A stretch of DNA of 64,000 nucleotides from Pseudomonas putida (GCF_030159595.1 NZ_BSKJ01000011.1:124001-188000), one strand, 5' to 3'; shown: positions 54,606 through 62,929, numbered from the stretch's first letter. A program made the numbers and translations. Notes: generated by a model from the letters alone, not told the origin.

Positions 54606-55418
54606 TCAGCGCGCCGGCGCGAGCTTGCCCTTGTCATCAGAGAACACGATCTCCACCCGACGGTTCTGCGCCCTGCCCCGCTCCGAGGCGTTGGCCTCGA
54701 TCGGATACTGGTCACCATAGCCCTCGACCTGCAAGCGCTTTTCGTCGATACCCAGGTCCACCAGCATGTCGGCCACAGCCTGCGCCCGGTCGCGGGACAG
54801 TTTCAGGTTGTCCTCGGCTGCGCCGGTGCTGTCGGTATAGCCCTCGATACGCACCACCCGACGAGGGTTGAGCTGCAGGAATTGCACCAGCTTGAGCACG
54901 GTACGGCTGGCCGAGTTCTTCAGGTCGGCACGGCCGGTATCGAACAGCACGTCACCCAAGGTCATCACCAGGCCACGGTCGGTCTGCTCTGAGGCCAAGG
55001 CGGCAATTTGCGATTCGACCCACTTGCCCTGTTGCTGCACACTGGCCAGCTTGGCCTCGCGCAAGGCCAACTGCAGGCGTTGGCGTTCCAGGTCAAGCTT
55101 GGCCTGACGCTCCTGACTCAGTGCCAGTTTGGCATGCTCGCTGGCAATCTCGCTGTAACGCTGGCTAAGGTAAGCGTAATGGCGCACATCGGAACCGGTG
55201 CCGATGTAGCTGGACAAACGCTCGGCACGGGCCAGCGACTCGCCTGCACGAATCACATCGCGCGGCGCACTGCGCAGCACATCGGAATCATCCTTGACCT
55301 TCGCGAAGGCAGCACTGGCTTCATCCAGCGCCGCAGAACTGCGTTGGCTGGCACAGCCTTGCAAGCCTGCGGCCAGCGCCAGCACTACCAGCGCGGCCAA
55401 CGGCGTACGGCGGATCAT
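54606..55418 (-). CDS. OmpA-family lipoprotein with N-terminal DUF4398
   Basis: A 270-residue lipoprotein. Lipobox LQGC (C22), a DUF4398-like helical part (~27-120, SLARAERLSSYIG... and LALSQERQAKLDLERQR), then the OmpA peptidoglycan-binding domain (~145-262; GDVLFDTGRADL, EGYTDSTG, NLKLSRDRAQAV, GRAQNRRVEIV). It would link the outer membrane to the cell wall. Its start overlaps the upstream DUF4398 lipoprotein stop by four bases. Confidence 0.9.
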   Translation of the reverse strand: MIRRTPLAALVVLALAAGLQGCASQRSSAALDEASAAFAKVKDDSDVLRSAPRDVIRAGESLARAERLSSYIGTGSDVRHYAYLSQRYSEIASEHAKLALSQERQAKLDLERQRLQLALREAKLASVQQQGKWVESQIAALASEQTDRGLVMTLGDVLFDTGRADLKNSASRTVLKLVQFLQLNPRRVVRIEGYTDSTGAAEDNLKLSRDRAQAVADMLVDLGIDEKRLQVEGYGDQYPIEANASERGRAQNRRVEIVFSDDKGKLAPAR

Positions 55419-55768
55419 GGCTGCACCTCCAGCTGCTTGCGCAGCCGCTTGAGCCGCGACTGCAACAGTTGCAGCTGCTCTTCGCTCTTCTGGTTCAGCA
55501 CCTGAGCCTCGGCCAGGCGCGCATCCAGCTCGGCCTGTTCGGCGCGCATACGTGCATCGCGATAGTCTTCGGTCAGCATGTTGGCCTTGGCCCGGGCCAG
55601 CTTGTCTTCAGCCAGCTTCAGCGTTTCGACCTGCTCGGTAGCACCTACGGCCTTGGCCTGTTCCAGTGCCTGCTCGGAAATGCGCATCTGCTCGTCAGGG
55701 GCCGGATCATTGGCGCAGCCAGCCAGGCCAAGCATGGCCAAGGCAAGGATTAGTGGTTGGATTCTCAC
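55415..55768 (-). CDS. DUF4398 lipoprotein
   Basis: A 117-residue lipoprotein from a GTG start with AGGAAG upstream. Signal LILALAMLGLAGC (C18), then two long charged helices (RISEQALEQAKAVGATEQ, and LKLAEDKLARAKA). It resembles the helical part of the next gene's product, suggesting a partner or duplicated domain. It precedes the OmpA gene with ATGA overlap. Confidence 0.85.
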   Translation of the reverse strand: MRIQPLILALAMLGLAGCANDPAPDEQMRISEQALEQAKAVGATEQVETLKLAEDKLARAKANMLTEDYRDARMRAEQAELDARLAEAQVLNQKSEEQLQLLQSRLKRLRKQLEVQP

Positions 55769-55777
55769 GCAATCTTC

Positions 55778-56599
55778 CTAGTGTTTGGGGGCGTCCGCCG
55801 GCGCCTGCAGTTGCGCTTTCCAGCGCTCGACATTACGTTGCAGGACGGCCTCGGACGCACCGGAGATCGGCAATTCTGTCAGTTTTTTCGCCAATTGCCC
55901 ACGCAACCAGCTGTCATTGCAGGCCGAGTTGTGCGAAAGGGCCAGATACAGACCTGGCCGGTCCACCGGCAGGCCACGCGCGATCAGGTCATTGTTCATA
56001 CCCAGGCTCTGGGCCATGGCCATGCCTGAATAGCGGCCGGCCAGTACATAGTCCACTTGGCCGAGCACCAGCTTCTGGAACGCCTGGGTCAGGTTCTGCG
56101 CCGGCACCAGCTTGAGTTGGGCCTTGGCAAACGCAGTGAAGGCCGGGGTCAGCCGTGCACGCTCGGACACGCTGCCCTGATACCTGGCCAAGTCTGCCGG
56201 GCCATCGAAGGTCAGCTGGGCATCATGGCGCGTCCACACCAGGTATTCGTTGAGCTGCAACGGCGGATGGATGTAGTCCAGCGCGGTCAATTGCTCCACC
56301 TGCATGGGGGTGTCGAGCAGCAGATCCATGCGCCCACTGCGCACCTCTTCCAGCGCCTGGTCACGGCGGCCAGCGTTCAGCACCTCCACTTTCACCCCCA
56401 GCTCGCCAGCCACCTGGCGCAGCAGGTCGACATTCGCGCCGATCAGGTGTTTCGGGTCTTTCGGGTCCTGCCACGAATAGGGCGGCGCATCAGGGCTGCC
56501 GGTTGCCACTAGGCGTTCGCACTTGCCTGCCGCCATGGCCAGCGGCGAAACCAACGCCGCCACGCATGCCAGTACCCTGCTTGCTTTACGCAGCACCAT
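55778..56599 (-). CDS. Periplasmic solute-binding protein (SBP family 3)
   Basis: A 273-residue protein with signal peptide (VLACVAALVSPLAMAAG) and the family-3 pattern (TGSPDAPPYSW, LIGANVDLLRQVAGELG, then GRMDLLLDTPMQVE and YQGSVSERARL). AAGGAG precedes the ATG. No permease is adjacent; it lies nine bases upstream of the DUF4398/OmpA pair on the same strand, so an envelope sensing role is possible. Ligand unknown; amino-acid-like by family. Confidence 0.82.
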   Translation of the reverse strand: MVLRKASRVLACVAALVSPLAMAAGKCERLVATGSPDAPPYSWQDPKDPKHLIGANVDLLRQVAGELGVKVEVLNAGRRDQALEEVRSGRMDLLLDTPMQVEQLTALDYIHPPLQLNEYLVWTRHDAQLTFDGPADLARYQGSVSERARLTPAFTAFAKAQLKLVPAQNLTQAFQKLVLGQVDYVLAGRYSGMAMAQSLGMNNDLIARGLPVDRPGLYLALSHNSACNDSWLRGQLAKKLTELPISGASEAVLQRNVERWKAQLQAPADAPKH

Positions 56600-56625
56600 T
56601 GCTCACTCCTTGTATTGCTTGGCCA

Positions 56626-56719
56626 GGCCCTATCGCCGGCAAGCCAGCTCCCACAGGTACCGCACAATCCCTGAGAAAAGTGCAGTGCCTGTGGGAGCTG
56701 GCTTGCCGGCGATAGGGCC
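56626..56719. repeat. Inverted repeat (REP-like) between etfA and the solute-binding protein
   Basis: Two perfect 32-base arms (56626-56657 and 56688-56719) with the variant core CGCCGGCAAGCCAGCTCCCA. This is a different REP subtype from those at 11421 and 16083 (AGCTGG in place of AGCGGG). It lies between the etfA terminator and the solute-binding protein gene. Confidence 0.85.
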
Positions 56720-56731
56720 GGAACAGACCAC

Positions 56732-56765
56732 AAAAAAACCCGGCCCCCTGTACGAGGGCCGGGTT
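56732..56765 (-). terminator. Rho-independent terminator of etfBA
   Basis: AACCCGGCCC / GGGCCGGGTT stem with a run of seven A on the left, giving a T-tract on the minus strand, 23 bases after etfA. Confidence 0.92.
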
Positions 56766-56787
56766 CTTTATAAGTGAAGCAGGCGGA

Positions 56788-57717
56788 TCAGACCAGCTTT
56801 TCCAGCTCCGGAACCGCTTCGAACAGGTCGGCGACCAGCCCGTAGTCGGCGACCTGGAAGATCGGTGCTTCTTCGTCCTTGTTGATCGCAACGATCACTT
56901 TGGAGTCTTTCATGCCGGCCAAGTGCTGGATCGCGCCGGAGATACCGACGGCGATGTACAGCTGTGGCGCAACGATCTTGCCGGTCTGGCCGACCTGCAT
57001 GTCGTTCGGTACGAAGCCTGCGTCGACTGCGGCGCGCGAGGCACCGACGGCAGCGCCGAGCTTGTCGGCCAGGCTGTACAGGTGCTTGAAGTTGTCACCG
57101 TTGCCCATGCCACGGCCGCCGGAAACGACGATCTTGGCAGCGGTCAGCTCTGGGCGGTCAGACTTGGCCAGCTCTTCGCCAACGAAGGCCGAAATGCCAG
57201 CGTTGTGCGCGGCACCCACGGTTTCAACGGCAGCCGAGCCACCTTCGGCGGCGACTGGGTCGAAGCCGGTGGTACGCACGGTGATGACCTTGACCGAAGC
57301 GCTCGATTGCACGGTGGCAATGGCGTTACCGGCATAGATCGGGCGCTTGAAGGTGTCGGCGGACTCGACTGAGATGATCTCGGAGATCTGGTCCACGTCC
57401 AGCAGCGCAGCAACGCGCGGCAAGATGTTCTTGCCGTTGGTGGTGGCCGGGGCCAGCACATGGCTGTAACCCTTGGCCAGCTCGACAATCAGCGGCGCGA
57501 CGTTCTCTGGCAGCACATGGGCGTAGGCAGCGTTATCGGCAACCAGCACCTTGGTCACGCCAGCGATCTTGGCAGCGGACGCGGCAACGTCGGCGACGTT
57601 CTGGCCAGCGACCAGCACATGCACCTCACCACCGATCTTGGCGGCAGCGGCAACAGTGTTCAGGGTGGCCGGGGCTACGGCACCGTTTTCGTATTCAGCG
57701 ACAACCAGGATAGTCAT
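56788..57717 (-). CDS. etfA: Electron transfer flavoprotein alpha subunit
   Basis: A 309-residue subunit. The FAD-binding C-terminal domain has SGGRGMGN, GASRAAVDAGF, QVGQTGK and YIAVGISGAIQHLAGM. With EtfB it takes electrons from acyl-CoA and other dehydrogenases to ETF-QO. It starts directly after the etfB stop. Confidence 0.97.
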   Translation of the reverse strand: MTILVVAEYENGAVAPATLNTVAAAAKIGGEVHVLVAGQNVADVAASAAKIAGVTKVLVADNAAYAHVLPENVAPLIVELAKGYSHVLAPATTNGKNILPRVAALLDVDQISEIISVESADTFKRPIYAGNAIATVQSSASVKVITVRTTGFDPVAAEGGSAAVETVGAAHNAGISAFVGEELAKSDRPELTAAKIVVSGGRGMGNGDNFKHLYSLADKLGAAVGASRAAVDAGFVPNDMQVGQTGKIVAPQLYIAVGISGAIQHLAGMKDSKVIVAINKDEEAPIFQVADYGLVADLFEAVPELEKLV

Positions 57718-58464
57718 TTAGATTACCTTCGCTTCGTTCTTCAGCTTCTCGACCAGTTCGGCCACCGATTTGACCTTGATGCCCGCGCTGCGGGCAGCCG
57801 GGGCTTCAACCTTCAGGGTCTTGTTGGTGGAGGCGAGGGAAACGCCCAGCGCGTCTGGAGTGACGGTCTCCAGCGGCTTCTTCTTGGCCTTCATGATGTT
57901 CGGCAGCGACGCGTAGCGCGGCTCGTTCAGGCGCAGGTCAGTGGTGACGACGGCTGGCAGGCTCAGCGATACGGTCTGCAGGCCGCCATCGATTTCGCGG
58001 GTGACAACAAGGTTACCTTGCACTTCAATTTTGGAAGCGAAGGTGCCTTGGGCGTAACCGGTCAGCGCAGCCAGCATCTGGCCGGTCTGGTTGTTGTCGC
58101 TGTCGATGGCCTGCTTGCCGAGGATGACCAGCTGTGGCTGCTCCTTGTCGACAACGGCTTTCAACGCCTTGGCCACGGCCAGGGAGTTCAGTTCGTCAGC
58201 GGCTTCTACCAGGATGGCGCGGTCGGCACCCAGGGCCAGGGCAGTACGCAGTTGCTCCTGGGCAGTGGTCGGGCCGACGGAAACGACGACGATCTCGGTC
58301 GCAACGCCCTTTTCCTTAAGGCGAACGGCCTCTTCCACGGCGATTTCGCAGAAGGGGTTCATGGACATCTTGACGTTAGCAAGGTCGACGCCGGAGTTGT
58401 CCGCCTTGACGCGAACCTTGACGTTGTAGTCGACCACTCGTTTGACAGCTACAAGAACCTTCAT
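57718..58464 (-). CDS. etfB: Electron transfer flavoprotein beta subunit
   Basis: A 248-residue subunit starting MKVLVAVKRVVDYNVKV; the open frame continues upstream but this start is the family's. NPFCEIAVEEAVRLKE is the typical ETF-beta block. Divergent from the ETF-QO gene across a 552-base gap that holds several candidate operators. Confidence 0.97.
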   Translation of the reverse strand: MKVLVAVKRVVDYNVKVRVKADNSGVDLANVKMSMNPFCEIAVEEAVRLKEKGVATEIVVVSVGPTTAQEQLRTALALGADRAILVEAADELNSLAVAKALKAVVDKEQPQLVILGKQAIDSDNNQTGQMLAALTGYAQGTFASKIEVQGNLVVTREIDGGLQTVSLSLPAVVTTDLRLNEPRYASLPNIMKAKKKPLETVTPDALGVSLASTNKTLKVEAPAARSAGIKVKSVAELVEKLKNEAKVI

Positions 58465-58539
58465 GGATTCCTCGTTACTCTCCGGTGAATAGATAGTCGC
58501 CTGGGGCTGAGCCCTGTGCGATGCGCGTGGGTACAAGGG

Positions 58540-58706
58540 CACCTCTAAAAACGTATCGGGAGGCAATAACTTCACAGTGACCGAACAGTCTTGTTCGGAC
58601 CATTGCGACAAATACTCACGGGTCATTTTCTGTCGTGGCGTGTAAACTCCACTACAAGCCGGCCAAAGGCCGCAAAACCCTGCTCCACACCTGGTCTTTA
58701 GAGGTG
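58540..58706. promoter_or_regulatory. Widely spaced inverted repeat in the etfB upstream region
   Basis: CACCTCTAAA (58540-58549) and its exact complement TTTAGAGGTG (58697-58706), about 150 bases apart. The spacing suggests paired operator sites and looping, or chance. Apart from these and the sites listed at 58581 and 58842, I see no gene in 58465-59016. Confidence 0.35.
58581..58598. promoter_or_regulatory. Perfect inverted repeat upstream of etfB
   Basis: CCGAACA-gtct-TGTTCGG, 117 bases before the etfB ATG. It may be an operator or a leader hairpin. Confidence 0.4.
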
Positions 58707-58841
58707 TACCTGCGCCCGGCTGCAAGCCTACGGCGAACGTAAAACCGCTCGTATCTTGACCGTAACACCCCATCCGGTCAATACGGCAAATCGGTCACCC
58801 TCCAGCCGCGCTCCTGTGATTTTACTGGCCTGCGGCAAATT

Positions 58842-58856
58842 CAAACAAACGTTTGT
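58842..58856. promoter_or_regulatory. PsrA-like palindrome next to the ETF-QO promoter
   Basis: ACAAACGTTTGT is a perfect 12-base palindrome; read as CAAAC-AAAC-GTTTG it fits the PsrA consensus. It ends two bases before the -35 of the ETF-QO promoter, a position suited to control by a fatty-acid-responsive regulator. Confidence 0.5.
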
Positions 58857-58857
58857 A

Positions 58858-58886
58858 TTGGACCCGCCAAGTGGTGTAGATATAAT
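58858..58886 (+). promoter_or_regulatory. Predicted sigma-70 promoter of the ETF-QO gene
   Basis: TTGGAC (58858-58863), 17-base spacer, TATAAT (58881-58886). The leader to the GTG at 59017 is about 125 bases. Confidence 0.75.
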
Positions 58887-59016
58887 GCGCGGCCAAGACA
58901 AAACGGTGTAGTCCGTCATTTGCGTAGCTACAGTTTCGCTCCCGTGATGAGCCACTGCGCGCAAGCACCCATAAGACAAAGCAACAGCACGAGCCTTGAT
59001 GAGTAGGAGAGAACCA

Positions 59017-60681
59017 GTGGAACGCGAATACATGGAATTCGACGTGGTCATCGTCGGCGCCGGCCCGGCGGGCCTGTCCGCCGCCTGCCGCCTGAAGCAG
59101 AAGGCCGCCGAAGCCGGTAGCGAAATCAGCGTCTGCGTGGTGGAAAAAGGCTCTGAAGTGGGCGCCCACATCCTCTCCGGCGCCGTGTTCGAACCCCGCG
59201 CCCTGAACGAGCTGTTCCCCGACTGGAAAGCACTCGGCGCACCGCTGAACACCGAAGTGAAGCGCGACGACATCTATGTGCTCAAGGATGCCGGCAGCGC
59301 CACCAAGGTGCCCGACCTGTTCGTGCCCAAGACCATGCACAACCATGGCAACTACATCATCTCGCTGGGCAACCTGTGCCGCTGGCTGGCGCAGCAGGCC
59401 GAGAACCTGGGCGTGGAAGTCTACCCAGGCTTCGCTGCCCAGGAAGCGCTGTTCGATGAAAACGGCGTGGTGCGCGGCATCGTCACCGGCGACATGGGTG
59501 TGGACCGTGAAGGCAACCCGAAAGACGGCATGTATACCCCGGGCATGGAGCTGCGTGGCAAGTACACCCTGTTCGCCGAAGGTTGCCGTGGCCATATCGG
59601 CAAGCAACTGATCAAGCGCTTCAACCTGGACAACGAGTCCGACGTCCAGCACTACGGCATCGGCCTGAAGGAAATCTGGGAAATCGACCCGGCCAAACAC
59701 GAGCAGGGCCTGGTGGTGCACACCGCCGGCTGGCCGCTGGATGTGATGGCCAAGGACAACACAGGTGGCTCGTTCCTCTATCACCTGGAAAACAACCAGG
59801 TGGTGGTCGGCCTGATCGTCGACCTGTCCTACGCCAACCCGTACCTGTCGCCGTTCGACGAGTTCCAGCGCCTGAAACACCACCCAGTGATCAGCCAGTA
59901 CCTCGAAGGTGGCAAGCGCATCAGCTACGGCGCCCGCGCCCTGGCCAAGGGCGGCATCAACTCGCTGCCGAAGATGGTCTTCAAGGGTGGCGCACTGATC
60001 GGTTGCGACCTGGGCACCATGAACGTGGCCAAGATCAAAGGCAGCCACACCGCGATGAAGTCCGGCATGCTCGCCGCCGAGGCCGTGGCTGATGCACTGA
60101 TCGCTGGCAGCGAGGGCGGCGACGCACTCAATACCTATGTAGATGCCTTCAAGGCCAGCTGGCTGCATGAGGAACTGTTCGCCAGCCGCAACTTCGGCCC
60201 GGCCATGCACAAGTTTGGCCCGCTGCTGGGCGCGGCGTTCAACTACGTCGACCAGAACTGGTTCGGCGGCAAGCTGCCGTTCACCCTGCACGACACCAAG
60301 CCGGACTATGCCTGCCTCAAGCTGGCGGCGGACTCGAAAAAGATCGACTACCCGAAACCGGACGGCAAGCTCAGCTTCGACAAGCTCAGCTCGGTATTCC
60401 TCTCCAGCACCAACCACGAAGAGGAACAGCCCTGCCACCTGAAGCTGACCGACCCGAACGTGCCGATCGCCAGCAACCTGCCGCTGTACGACGAGCCGGC
60501 ACAGCGCTACTGCCCGGCGGGCGTGTACGAAGTGGTCACCCAGGAAGACGGCAACAAGCGCTTCCAGATCAATGCGCAGAACTGCGTGCACTGCAAGACC
60601 TGCGACATCAAGGACCCGGCCCAGAACATCACCTGGGTTACCCCTGAAGGCGCGGGTGGGCCGAACTACCCGAACATGTAA
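59017..60681 (+). CDS. Electron transfer flavoprotein-ubiquinone oxidoreductase
   Basis: A 554-residue enzyme from GTG 59017 with TAGGAGAG upstream. FAD motif VIVGAGPAGLSAAC near the N-terminus, the ubiquinone-binding region in the middle, and the C-terminal [4Fe-4S] ferredoxin-like part (YCPAGVYEV, NCVHCKTCDIKDP). It passes electrons from ETF to ubiquinone at the inner membrane. A long bidirectional terminator follows. Confidence 0.97.
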   Translation: MEREYMEFDVVIVGAGPAGLSAACRLKQKAAEAGSEISVCVVEKGSEVGAHILSGAVFEPRALNELFPDWKALGAPLNTEVKRDDIYVLKDAGSATKVPDLFVPKTMHNHGNYIISLGNLCRWLAQQAENLGVEVYPGFAAQEALFDENGVVRGIVTGDMGVDREGNPKDGMYTPGMELRGKYTLFAEGCRGHIGKQLIKRFNLDNESDVQHYGIGLKEIWEIDPAKHEQGLVVHTAGWPLDVMAKDNTGGSFLYHLENNQVVVGLIVDLSYANPYLSPFDEFQRLKHHPVISQYLEGGKRISYGARALAKGGINSLPKMVFKGGALIGCDLGTMNVAKIKGSHTAMKSGMLAAEAVADALIAGSEGGDALNTYVDAFKASWLHEELFASRNFGPAMHKFGPLLGAAFNYVDQNWFGGKLPFTLHDTKPDYACLKLAADSKKIDYPKPDGKLSFDKLSSVFLSSTNHEEEQPCHLKLTDPNVPIASNLPLYDEPAQRYCPAGVYEVVTQEDGNKRFQINAQNCVHCKTCDIKDPAQNITWVTPEGAGGPNYPNM

Positions 60682-60692
60682 GGCCCCTGCCC

Positions 60693-60750
60693 TGGCAGCC
60701 AACAAAAAGCCCCCGGCTCTCACGAGACGGGGGCTTTTTGTTGGCTGCCA
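60693..60750. terminator. Very long bidirectional terminator
   Basis: Two perfect 22-base arms (60693-60714 and 60729-60750) contain CAACAAAAAGCCCCC and GGGGGCTTTTTGTTG. The A- and T-tracts are part of the arms, so it terminates both the ETF-QO gene (plus) and mqsA (minus). The right arm ends three bases before the mqsA stop codon. Confidence 0.93.
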
Positions 60751-60753
60751 ATA

Positions 60754-61155
60754 TCAGGCAGTACGCACTTCCTCGAATAGTTCGGGGTGGCGGTCCAGCA
60801 GTTTAAGCAGCTTCACCAGCGCCACTGGCGGGGTGGTCTTGCCGTTTTCATAACGGGAAAAAGCATTCACTCCGCCACCAAAAATTTCCCCCGCCTCACG
60901 CTGGTCGAGGTCGAACTTCCGGCGCATGGAGGCAATGAAGGAAGGATCCACAACAGCTGCATTGATCTGACGCTCGAATGCCGTCATCAGATTACTGACA
61001 CGCATGGCTTCATCATGACTCAGTACACATTCGCCACATGCAGAACAGTAATCGCCACTTACATCAGGGATTATGGTCGTCTCGCCTTTGTAGCTAAAGG
61101 GCATGCCCTGAATGTCAGGCGCAAGCTCCGCACCGCCGCATATTGGACATCTCAT
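60754..61155 (-). CDS. mqsA: MqsA antitoxin
   Basis: A 133-residue antitoxin. The zinc site has C3, C6, C37 and C40 (MRCPICGG, YCSACGECV), the same positions as in E. coli MqsA; residues ~70-130 are the XRE-type DNA-binding domain (LDQREAGEIFGGGVNAFSRY). It neutralises MqsR and represses its own operon. It follows mqsR by two bases. Confidence 0.95.
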   Translation of the reverse strand: MRCPICGGAELAPDIQGMPFSYKGETTIIPDVSGDYCSACGECVLSHDEAMRVSNLMTAFERQINAAVVDPSFIASMRRKFDLDQREAGEIFGGGVNAFSRYENGKTTPPVALVKLLKLLDRHPELFEEVRTA

Positions 61156-61157
61156 AA

Positions 61158-61439
61158 TCACAACTCCTTGAAAGACACGATGAGCACGTCGTCTACCACG
61201 GACACTTTTAGATAAACGTACCCAATTGCCGTAAGCGGACGATATACGTCCTGCCAAACCCGGTGATCCATTTGGCTGGTCATGCTCTTGTAGAAATCCG
61301 TGCGCTTCAAGCTGGCGATCACTTCAAGCATGCCCGGATACTTGGCGCCTCTCAATGCAGCGCCTGTAGGACTGATGCGCCTTGCAGCCGTCAATGCCTT
61401 CACACGCTCCAGCGGACAATGAGGCGTTCTCTTTTCCAT
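61158..61439 (-). CDS. mqsR: MqsR toxin, mRNA interferase
   Basis: A 93-residue RelE-fold endoribonuclease. K51, Q63 and Y76 in DFYKSMTS, VWQDVYRP and YVYLKV correspond to the catalytic K56, Q68 and Y81 of E. coli MqsR, which cleaves mRNA at GCU. The protein starts MEKRTPH like E. coli MqsR, but an internal segment is five residues shorter. Toxin before antitoxin is the usual mqsRA order. The ribosome site is weak, and the operator begins nine bases from the start codon. Confidence 0.95.
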   Translation of the reverse strand: MEKRTPHCPLERVKALTAARRISPTGAALRGAKYPGMLEVIASLKRTDFYKSMTSQMDHRVWQDVYRPLTAIGYVYLKVSVVDDVLIVSFKEL

Positions 61440-61447
61440 GAGAAATT

Positions 61448-61460
61448 AACCTTCCAGGTT
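61448..61460. promoter_or_regulatory. MqsA operator palindrome
   Basis: AACCT-tcc-AGGTT matches the E. coli MqsA recognition element (AACCT, 2-4 bases, AGGTT). Its position just upstream of mqsR indicates autoregulation. Confidence 0.82.
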
Positions 61461-61474
61461 AAATTTGGCTAATA

Positions 61475-61490
61475 GGTTATTCCAATAACC
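61475..61490. promoter_or_regulatory. Second palindrome upstream of mqsR
   Basis: GGTTATT-cc-AATAACC is a perfect seven-base inverted repeat in which the half-sites are in reversed order compared with the first palindrome. It may be a second regulator-binding site or contain the -35 region. Similar tandem sites exist in the E. coli mqsRA promoter. Confidence 0.5.
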
Positions 61491-61533
61491 CCCGCCTGGA
61501 AGGATGCCTCAATGCCCCGAGACCGTTACCGGC

Positions 61534-62859
61534 TCATTTGTCACCGCACATGATCGGCATCGGCTCCGCCGCGAACGCCAATGGCTCCCGACGCCCAAAA
61601 TACAAGGCCGTCAGCAGCCCCACCGTGCCCATGATCAGACAAAACCCGACACACACCCACGGGCTCCACGGCATCAGCGCAATCAGCGCCAGCGGCGTGG
61701 TACTGGCCCACAGCGCGTAGGCCACGTTGTAGGTGAAGGAAATCCCCGACACACGGATCTCGGCCGGGAACAGCCCGACCATCACCGAAGGCACCACCCC
61801 CACTACACCGCAGGACAGCCCCGCCAGCGCATAAGCCAGCCAGGTCATGCCCCACTGCCCAATCAGGCTGGCGTACAACGCGCCGATACCCAGCGGCAGC
61901 AGCAGGCTGTAGAGCATCAGCGCACGCCAGGCGCCCACGCGGTCAACCAGCAACCCGGCCAGTACGCAGCCGATATTGAGGAAGACAATGCCCACGCTGC
62001 TCAGGGCAAAGGTATGCCCGGCACTCATGCCAAAGCGCTGCTGCATCACTGTCGGGGTGATCACCACCAGCACCACCACGGCCGAGGTCAGCACACAGGT
62101 CAGCAAGGCTGCCGGGATCAACGCCCGGCGATGCTCGCCCAGCACCCGCCGCAGCGGGAATTTCACCGGCTGTTCCTGGCGCGCACGCAGGGCAAGGAAC
62201 ACCGGTGTCTCACTGAGCCAGCGGCGCAGCCAAACGCCAATCACACCAAACACTCCACCCAGCAAGAACGGGTAACGCCAGGCGTAGTCGAGGATTTCCT
62301 GTGGCGTAAACACCTGCGCCAGCAACGTCGCGGTCAGCGCGCCCAACAGGTAGCCAAAGGTCAGGCCAGCCTGCAGGAAGCCAAGGGCATAACCACGCCG
62401 CCCGGCAGGCGCATGCTCGGCGACGAAAGTCCAGGCACTCGGCACCTCGCCACCCACCGCAGCCCCCTGGAGGATACGCAGCGCCAGCAGGATCAGCGGT
62501 GCGGCATAGCCGATCTCGGCATAGGTCGGCATCACCCCGATCAGCAGGCATGGCAGGGCCATCATCAGGATGCTCAGGCTGAACACCCGCTTGCGCCCCA
62601 GGTGATCGGCAAAGTGCGCCATCAGGATGCCGCCCAGCGGCCTCGCCAGGTATCCCGTGACGAAGATGCCGAAACTTTGCAGCAGCCGTAGCCACTCGGG
62701 CATCTCGGGCGGGAAGAACAGCTGGCTGAGGGTCAGCGCGAAGAACACGAAAATGATGAAGTCGTAGATTTCCAGCGCGCCGCCCAGTGCCGCCAGGCCC
62801 AGGGTCCTGTGGTCGCCGCGGCTGAACCGGGGCGGGCGAGCGGTATCGATAGCAGTCAT
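61534..62859 (-). CDS. MFS metabolite:H+ symporter (ProP/KgtP-type)
   Basis: A 441-residue, 12-helix MFS carrier starting MTAIDTARPPRFSRGD. The MFS loop signature is GYLARPLGGILMAHFADHLGRKR, seen as RPLGGILMAHFADHLGRK. This branch imports osmolytes or carboxylates such as proline, betaine, 2-oxoglutarate or citrate. No catabolic genes are adjacent, so the substrate is open. Confidence 0.9.
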   Translation of the reverse strand: MTAIDTARPPRFSRGDHRTLGLAALGGALEIYDFIIFVFFALTLSQLFFPPEMPEWLRLLQSFGIFVTGYLARPLGGILMAHFADHLGRKRVFSLSILMMALPCLLIGVMPTYAEIGYAAPLILLALRILQGAAVGGEVPSAWTFVAEHAPAGRRGYALGFLQAGLTFGYLLGALTATLLAQVFTPQEILDYAWRYPFLLGGVFGVIGVWLRRWLSETPVFLALRARQEQPVKFPLRRVLGEHRRALIPAALLTCVLTSAVVVLVVITPTVMQQRFGMSAGHTFALSSVGIVFLNIGCVLAGLLVDRVGAWRALMLYSLLLPLGIGALYASLIGQWGMTWLAYALAGLSCGVVGVVPSVMVGLFPAEIRVSGISFTYNVAYALWASTTPLALIALMPWSPWVCVGFCLIMGTVGLLTALYFGRREPLAFAAEPMPIMCGDK

Positions 62860-62929
62860 GGCAGGGTCCGCAAATCGGCAAAGGGCAAGAGGATAACAAA
62901 TAGCTGCCCTATTGCCCCGCGAAGCCCTG

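Noticed and set aside
58822..60723. A 633-codon open frame antisense to the ETF-QO gene
   Set aside because: The plus-strand frame has FAD and Fe-S motifs and a good ribosome site; the minus-strand frame has neither.
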